The position numbers and the translations under genes are program-made. From positions 678,269-742,268 of the forward strand of contig NZ_SLWN01000003.1 of NCBI RefSeq assembly GCF_004342025.1: DNA of 64,000 nt. Direction: 5' to 3'. The stretch is from Kribbella steppae (lineage in GTDB: Bacteria; Actinomycetota; Actinomycetes; Propionibacteriales; Kribbellaceae). The notes below the pieces were generated by a model. That model was not told the DNA's origin, ran no database searches, and saw nothing but the letters and a program-made list of their open reading frames with translations. Of this stretch, positions 59,730 to 64,000 are shown one piece after another (positions within the stretch are counted from its first letter, which is position 1; each line of letters starts with the position of its first letter).

Positions 59730-62483
59730 CTACAGCAGGCCGAGCTCATGGCCGCGGCGGATGGCGGCGGCGCGGGTGTTGACGTCGAGCTTGGTGAAGA
59801 TGCGCTTGGTGTGGGTGCGCAGGGTATTCAGCGAGACGAAGAGGTGACGGGCGATCTCGGGGCCGGTGAGCTCGCTGTCGAGGAGTCGCAGTACTTCGAG
59901 CTCCCGTTCACTGAGTGGGCCGGCCTGAGAACCGTGGTCGGGCGCGGTTGGTGCAGCGCTGGGGGTGGTGTCGAGGAGTCGACGAGCATGCTGGCGCAGT
60001 ACGTCGTACTCGCCGTCCGGCCGGAAAGCCGCGTCGTGCAGCAGGGCAAGCATCGGGGCGCCTTCGTCCAGGAACAGGCGCGCGTAGCCGTCCGGTTCGG
60101 GTGCCGCGGCCAGTGCTTGGTTCAGCTCGGCGAGAGCCTCCAATTGGTGCTCGCGCGCGTGATGGGTGAGGGCTCGCAGCATGCCGATCTCCAGCAGGCT
60201 GCCGGCGCGCGTCCCGTTGGCGTCGGCGTGGAGCCGATCCAGCAGCGCCAGCACCTTGCCCGCGTCGTCTGCGCGGGACTCACGGTGGCGGGCGAGCAGG
60301 AGCCGCACGAGGGTGAGGTGCTCGTACTCGCGCAGAAACGACGCGTCATCGTCCGAGGTGACATCGTGGCTGTCCGCCCACTCCTCGGCGGCGGTGAGGT
60401 CTCCTGCTGCGATGTCCACGCGGGCTCGCATGGCGGCGAGCGGGCGAAGGTCGGGGTAGGAGCCTGGCCGGTACAGGTCCTCGGCCTGGGCGAGCAACTG
60501 CTTGGCCATGGCGTGATCACCCGTCGCAACGCGGACCTGCGCCATGGCGACGTACCAGCGGTGCCGGTTCTCGGTGATCGAGCCGTGCTCGCCGAGCACC
60601 CTTGCGGTTGCGAGATGTTCCTCTGCGCTGACGAGGTCGTCCAGCTCGCGGTCTCGCTCGGCCAGTCCCACGTGCAGGTCGGCGGTGGCCCGCGGGTACG
60701 GCTCGCCTGCCGCGGTCGCCGTCTCGAGGGCCCGCTCGTACAGACGGCGGGCCCGGTGGAGGCGACCCGCGCTGATCCACATGTCGCCGAGCACCACGGT
60801 GCTGTCCAGCTCGTCGACCAAGTTCCCCGCCGCGTGCAGGCTGCGAACCGCCTCCGAGAACGTCGACAAGGCCTCCTGGACGTCACCGCTCGCCCACGCA
60901 GCCAGACCGAGGAACCCGCCCGCGGCCCCTCGCACGAAGTGGTCGTCGGCGCCGGCGAGATCCAGCGCGCGCCGGGCATGGCGCACGACGGCTGGGATGT
61001 CGCCGCGCGCTTGCGCCAGCGCCGCGCGGTAGACCCACAAGGTCGCTGGTGCAGTGCGCAGGTCCTCGGTGTCAGCCCACGTTGCAGCGAGCGCCTTGTC
61101 ATGAGCACCGGCAGCCATGGCCGCCTCGGCATCATCGAGCCGCCGCTCCATCCCGTCCAGGTCGCCGGCCAGCATCAGCGACCATCCGGACAGGATGTTG
61201 AGGACCGGGCTCCGCCTCACCACGGTGTCTGGCAGCGACCGCGTCCAACCCAGCATCACGCTGTCTTGCCGAGTACGGCGCATGTCCGGCAACGCCTCTT
61301 CCATCAGATAAGCGGCGCGGTCGTAGTCACCTGCGGCGAGTGAATGTCGTACGGCGTCCGCGACGAGCTGGTGCGATGCGTGCCAATCGCTTGCCGCCTG
61401 ATGCAGGGCCGGGACCTGCTCTGGGTACTCGGCCATCAGACGAGCGCGAAGGACATCGCCGAACAGGTGGTGGTACCGGTACCAGGAACGCTCAGCGTCC
61501 AGCGGGACCAAGAACACGTTGCCGCGGTCCAGCTCCGCCAGCACCTGGCCGCCGTACGACCCGCCGGTGACTGCGTCGCACAAGGGACCGGTCAGCCGGT
61601 AGAGGATTGCGGTCCGCAGCAGAAAGTCCCGCACTTCCGCACCTTGGCGGGCAAGGACCTCGTCCACCAAGTAGTCGATGACGAAGCGGTTGCTGCCCGC
61701 GAAGGCCCCGATGAACTCGGCAACGTCGCCGCGGTCCGAAACATCGCGCAGCGAGAGCGCCGCCAACTGGAGACCGGCGATCCAGCCCTCGGTCCGTTCC
61801 TCCAGCGCCTGCACGTCGCCCTCGGTGAGGTGCAGGCCCATCATCTCGTTGAGGAACTCCATCGCCTCGGCCGGCGCGAAGCGCAGATCCGCGGCCCGGA
61901 CCTCCGTCAATTGCCCGCGACTCCGCAGCCGTGAGAGCGGTAGCGGCGGATCCGAGCGCGTCGCCACCAGTAGGTGCAGCTGATCCGGCCCGTGGTCGAG
62001 CAGGAAGGTCATCGCCTCGTGCACCTCAGGCGCTTCGATCACGTGGTAGTCGTCGAGCACGAGCAGCCAATCGGGGCCGGGCCTCTGCTGCCCGGCGCGG
62101 ACGAGTTCGTTGACGAGCGTGGTCAGTGCAGCGGACGTGGGCGCGGCCTCCAGCGCGGCTGGATCCAGGTCGAGACCGGCACCGGCCAGCGCTGCCCACA
62201 GGTGTGCCAAGAAACGCGGCAGCGCGTTGTCGCCTTCGTCGAGAGACAGCCATCCCACTCGCTCTTGGCTCGCCGCCCAGTCGCTGAGGAGCGTGGTCTT
62301 GCCGAAGCCGGCCGGCGCGGAGACGAGGGTGAGCCGGTGACCGCGGCTCAGGGTGCTGTCCAACCGGTCGGCAAGTCGTGGGCGCGCGACCAGTTCGGAC
62401 CGCCTGGCCGGCGGGAACAACTTGGTGGCGAGCACCGGAGTCGACACGTACGGATCATAGGTCCCCAGTCGGTTGACGCCCAT
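59730..62483 (-). CDS. Large LuxR-family (LAL/MalT-like) transcriptional regulator
   Basis: A 917-residue ATP-dependent regulator. N-terminal STAND/AAA-type NTPase with Walker A near residue 57 (APAGFGKTTLL) and a Walker B-like LLVLDDYH; a long middle of TPR-like helical repeats (about 350-830); a C-terminal LuxR HTH (LSERELEVLRLLDSELTGPEIARHLFVSLNTLRTHTKRIF). MalT-type proteins respond to a ligand and ATP. It probably controls the membrane-protein operon downstream. ATG 62483; GTG 12 codons later is an alternative. Confidence 0.92.
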   Translation of the reverse strand: MGVNRLGTYDPYVSTPVLATKLFPPARRSELVARPRLADRLDSTLSRGHRLTLVSAPAGFGKTTLLSDWAASQERVGWLSLDEGDNALPRFLAHLWAALAGAGLDLDPAALEAAPTSAALTTLVNELVRAGQQRPGPDWLLVLDDYHVIEAPEVHEAMTFLLDHGPDQLHLLVATRSDPPLPLSRLRSRGQLTEVRAADLRFAPAEAMEFLNEMMGLHLTEGDVQALEERTEGWIAGLQLAALSLRDVSDRGDVAEFIGAFAGSNRFVIDYLVDEVLARQGAEVRDFLLRTAILYRLTGPLCDAVTGGSYGGQVLAELDRGNVFLVPLDAERSWYRYHHLFGDVLRARLMAEYPEQVPALHQAASDWHASHQLVADAVRHSLAAGDYDRAAYLMEEALPDMRRTRQDSVMLGWTRSLPDTVVRRSPVLNILSGWSLMLAGDLDGMERRLDDAEAAMAAGAHDKALAATWADTEDLRTAPATLWVYRAALAQARGDIPAVVRHARRALDLAGADDHFVRGAAGGFLGLAAWASGDVQEALSTFSEAVRSLHAAGNLVDELDSTVVLGDMWISAGRLHRARRLYERALETATAAGEPYPRATADLHVGLAERDRELDDLVSAEEHLATARVLGEHGSITENRHRWYVAMAQVRVATGDHAMAKQLLAQAEDLYRPGSYPDLRPLAAMRARVDIAAGDLTAAEEWADSHDVTSDDDASFLREYEHLTLVRLLLARHRESRADDAGKVLALLDRLHADANGTRAGSLLEIGMLRALTHHAREHQLEALAELNQALAAAPEPDGYARLFLDEGAPMLALLHDAAFRPDGEYDVLRQHARRLLDTTPSAAPTAPDHGSQAGPLSERELEVLRLLDSELTGPEIARHLFVSLNTLRTHTKRIFTKLDVNTRAAAIRRGHELGLL

Positions 62484-62495
62484 GCGCTGGCTGAA

Positions 62496-62510
62496 CTTAG
62501 TTCAACTAAG
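62496..62510. promoter_or_regulatory. Perfect TetR-type operator palindrome
   Basis: CTTAGTTCAACTAAG is a perfect 15-bp palindrome in the 36-bp gap between the divergent LuxR and TetR genes. Its right half contains TAAGCT as a -10 box ending 7 nt before the TetR ATG. Binding here would block the leaderless TetR promoter and probably the LuxR promoter too. Confidence 0.72.
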
Positions 62511-62519
62511 CTGTCGGGT

Positions 62520-63200
62520 ATGCCGAGGGATACGTTGACTGCCGAGCAGATCGTCAGTGCCGCCATCACCCTGCTGGACGAGGAAGGCCTGGACGGGCTG
62601 AATATGCGGGCCTTGGGCAACAGACTCGAGTCCGCCGCGACGGCGATCTACTGGCATATCAAGACCAAGGACGAGTTGGTCCGGCTCGCGGGGGACGCGA
62701 TCTGGACGGAGATCGAGCTACCGGATCTCGACGGCACCGAGTGGCGGGACGCCGCGACAGCGATGGCCACCGGATTGCACGAGATGCTGACGCGGCATCC
62801 GTGGTTCGGTCAGGCGTTGGGGAGTCACCTGATGTACGGGCCGGGCAAGGCGCAGTACGACGACCGCAGCCTGGAACTCTACGAGCAGGCCGGATTCGCT
62901 CCCGCGGATGCGGATCGGGCCGCCGCCACAGTGTTCATCTACGTCGCCGGAAGCACCCTCGGGTCGGCCGCGCAGGTCTCGCTGAGCCGGCGGTTGAGCC
63001 GCTCCGGACGCGACGCCGACCAGGTACTGGACGACACCATGACTAAGGCGAAGGAGGTAGCGATGGACTACCCGAACCTCCGCAAACGCCTGGCCACCAC
63101 CGCCGCGGAGGAGTACGGCGCCGCCCCCGACAGCACCTTCGACTTCGGCCTCCAAACCATCCTCGACGGCCTCCAATCCCGCCTCACCCCACCCCGCTGA
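62520..63200 (+). CDS. TetR/AcrR-family regulator
   Basis: A 226-residue repressor. HTH about residues 5-50 (LTAEQIVSAAITLLDEEGLDGLNMRALGNRLESAATAIYWHI, given in overlapping pieces: LTAEQIVSAAITLLDEEG, NMRALGNRLESAATAIYWH), then a TetR_C_1-type effector domain. The long upstream extension is antisense to the LuxR gene and was rejected. The palindrome directly in front implies autoregulation. Confidence 0.92.
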   Translation: MPRDTLTAEQIVSAAITLLDEEGLDGLNMRALGNRLESAATAIYWHIKTKDELVRLAGDAIWTEIELPDLDGTEWRDAATAMATGLHEMLTRHPWFGQALGSHLMYGPGKAQYDDRSLELYEQAGFAPADADRAAATVFIYVAGSTLGSAAQVSLSRRLSRSGRDADQVLDDTMTKAKEVAMDYPNLRKRLATTAAEEYGAAPDSTFDFGLQTILDGLQSRLTPPR

Positions 63201-63228
63201 CCCACCGGCGGATAACCCCCAATCTCAG

Positions 63229-63551
63229 GGGTTAACCCCCGAGGTTGGGGGTTGTCCACTCTGTATGCGAGGGGGCAACCCACCATTTGGGGGGTTAACC
63301 CCTCAAATGCGCACCAACAGCTGGCCGCTGAAGCTGACCAACGCCCGCCGCCCGAAGCCGCAATTCAGCCGCCACCGGCGGCGGCGAACACCCGCCACCG
63401 AGCGCAGCTAGACACCCGCCGCCGAAGCGGCTGAGCATCGCCGCATCCCACTGACCGACCGGCGAGCCCGCGATTTCAGGGGTTAACCCCCGAGGTTGTG
63501 GGTTGCCCCCCGAGATTCTCAGTAGGCAACCCACAACCCGAGGGGTTAACC
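63229..63551. repeat. GGGGTTAACCCC palindromic repeats in a gene-free spacer
   Basis: The 12-bp palindrome GGGGTTAACCCC occurs at 63229-63240, 63292-63303 and 63479-63490, and a fourth partial copy GGGGTTAACC at 63542-63551 stops where the insertion sequence begins. Around two copies the flanks also match (TCAGGGGTTAACCCCCGAGG). Inverted CAACCCAC/GTGGGTTG blocks lie between them. The spacer 63201-63551 has no convincing gene. Confidence 0.7.
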
Positions 63552-64000
63552 GGCTCTCCTGACGCATGTGTGGGTGATTTGAGCGCGCCTTGAGTGGCGC
63601 ACGCCGTTCCCTGTCTAGGTTTCTGAGCTGTCGAGGAACAGGAACCTGGTGGTCAGGAGAACGGCGTGCGTGCGGACAGCTTATGGCGTGCGGTTTTGGG
63701 GGTCGAGCAGACGGTCGTCGAGGACGTCTGGTTCGACGAGGACGAGCTAGTTGTGGTGGTGTCCGTGCGGCCGGTGGCCCGGCAGCGGGGGCGGTGTGGG
63801 CGGTGCCGGCGTCACTGCTCGGGGTATGACCAGGGCCGTGGCGGGCGGCGGCGGTGGCGGGGGCTGGATCTGGGCACGGTGCGGGTGTTTGTGGAGGCCG
63901 ATTCGGTGCGGGTGACCTGCCCCGACCACGGGGTGGTGGTCGCTCATGTCCCGTGGGCCCGGCACGACGCGGGGCATACCCGCATGTTCGATGACCAGGT
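63552..64000 (+). mobile_element. Left part of an ISL3-type insertion sequence, cut by the window end
   Basis: The presumed left end begins about 63552 with GGCTCTCC, similar to the GGCTCTTC start typical of ISL3-family terminal repeats, and interrupts the fourth palindromic repeat copy. About 110 bp of lead sequence precede the transposase. The right end and target duplication are outside the window. Confidence 0.6.
63666..64000 (+). CDS. ISL3-family transposase, N-terminal part
   Basis: The frame opens at GTG 63666 and runs off the window after 111 codons. It starts RADSLWRAVLGVEQTVVE, then has the zinc-finger region of ISL3 transposases (CGRCRRHCSGYDQG) and VTCPDHGVVVAHVPWARHD, GHTRMFDDQ leading to the DDE domain beyond the edge. 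It mediates movement of the IS. Zinc ligands are intact in the visible part. Confidence 0.85.
   Translation, partial: MRADSLWRAVLGVEQTVVEDVWFDEDELVVVVSVRPVARQRGRCGRCRRHCSGYDQGRGGRRRWRGLDLGTVRVFVEADSVRVTCPDHGVVVAHVPWARHDAGHTRMFDDQ

Overview
The window is very GC-rich, densely coded DNA with strongly G/C-biased third codon positions, many GTG starts and many ATGA or GTGA start/stop overlaps. It is chromosomal DNA of a soil actinomycete. The gene families and their order (deoC plus paired aldehyde dehydrogenases, a Hyp/[NiFe]-hydrogenase island, LGFP amidase, GH76, LAL-type LuxR) would fit Kribbella or a close relative; that assignment is inference. No tRNA, rRNA, CRISPR array or phage module was seen. 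One insertion sequence enters at the right edge.

Layout. 1-2.7 kb: end of a sugar-alcohol dehydrogenase, then xylulokinase and a DUF3592-like membrane protein. 2.7-9.8 kb: a two-component system facing a Gln-rich secreted protein, a MoxR/DUF58/VWA operon, an HtrA-like protease and a DUF1232 protein. 9.7-18.5 kb: a TauE-type exporter with a small partner, LysR, a TetR/flavin-monooxygenase divergent pair with clear operators, aminopeptidase N, an S37 peptidase remnant, and an ECF-like sigma factor divergent from a Ser/Thr kinase. 18.5-19.7 kb: a secreted protein and a 0.5 kb repeat-rich spacer in which a hairpin plus the 3' end of the neighbouring LD-carboxypeptidase gene is duplicated. 19.7-31.1 kb: LD-carboxypeptidase, a deoxyribose catabolic set (deoC, a full ALDH, a Cys-less half ALDH, a phosphosugar mutase), secreted hydrolases and an LpdA-type flavoprotein.

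31.2-46.1 kb is the most notable region: an actinobacterial high-affinity (group 1h, formerly group 5) [NiFe]-hydrogenase island. A tightly coupled leftward operon encodes the small and large subunits, a NifU/Rieske-like fusion, three poorly described proteins, a maturation protease, a 33-residue membrane peptide, a HypC and another accessory protein. A rightward set encodes an HTH regulator, HypF, a second HypC, HypD and HypE, with HypB and HypA convergent to it. Such enzymes oxidise trace atmospheric H2. The small subunit carries Asp in place of one proximal-cluster Cys, as known for the Ralstonia actinobacterial-type enzyme. A perfect 15-bp palindrome lies in the divergent promoter.

46.4-57.5 kb is an export and cell-wall region: a 1367-residue subtilase, a frameshifted secreted protein, a Gly-rich membrane protein, PGRP amidase coupled to a SpoIID protein, a GH76 mannanase and a membrane-anchored cyclophilin. 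57.5-63.2 kb holds small ORFs, a DUF2306/DUF4386 membrane pair, a large LuxR regulator and a divergent TetR gene sharing a 15-bp palindrome. 63.2-64 kb holds repeats with a GGGGTTAACCCC core and the start of an ISL3-type transposase.

At least seven genes have a TANNNT box 6-7 nt before the start codon, so leaderless transcription is probably common here.
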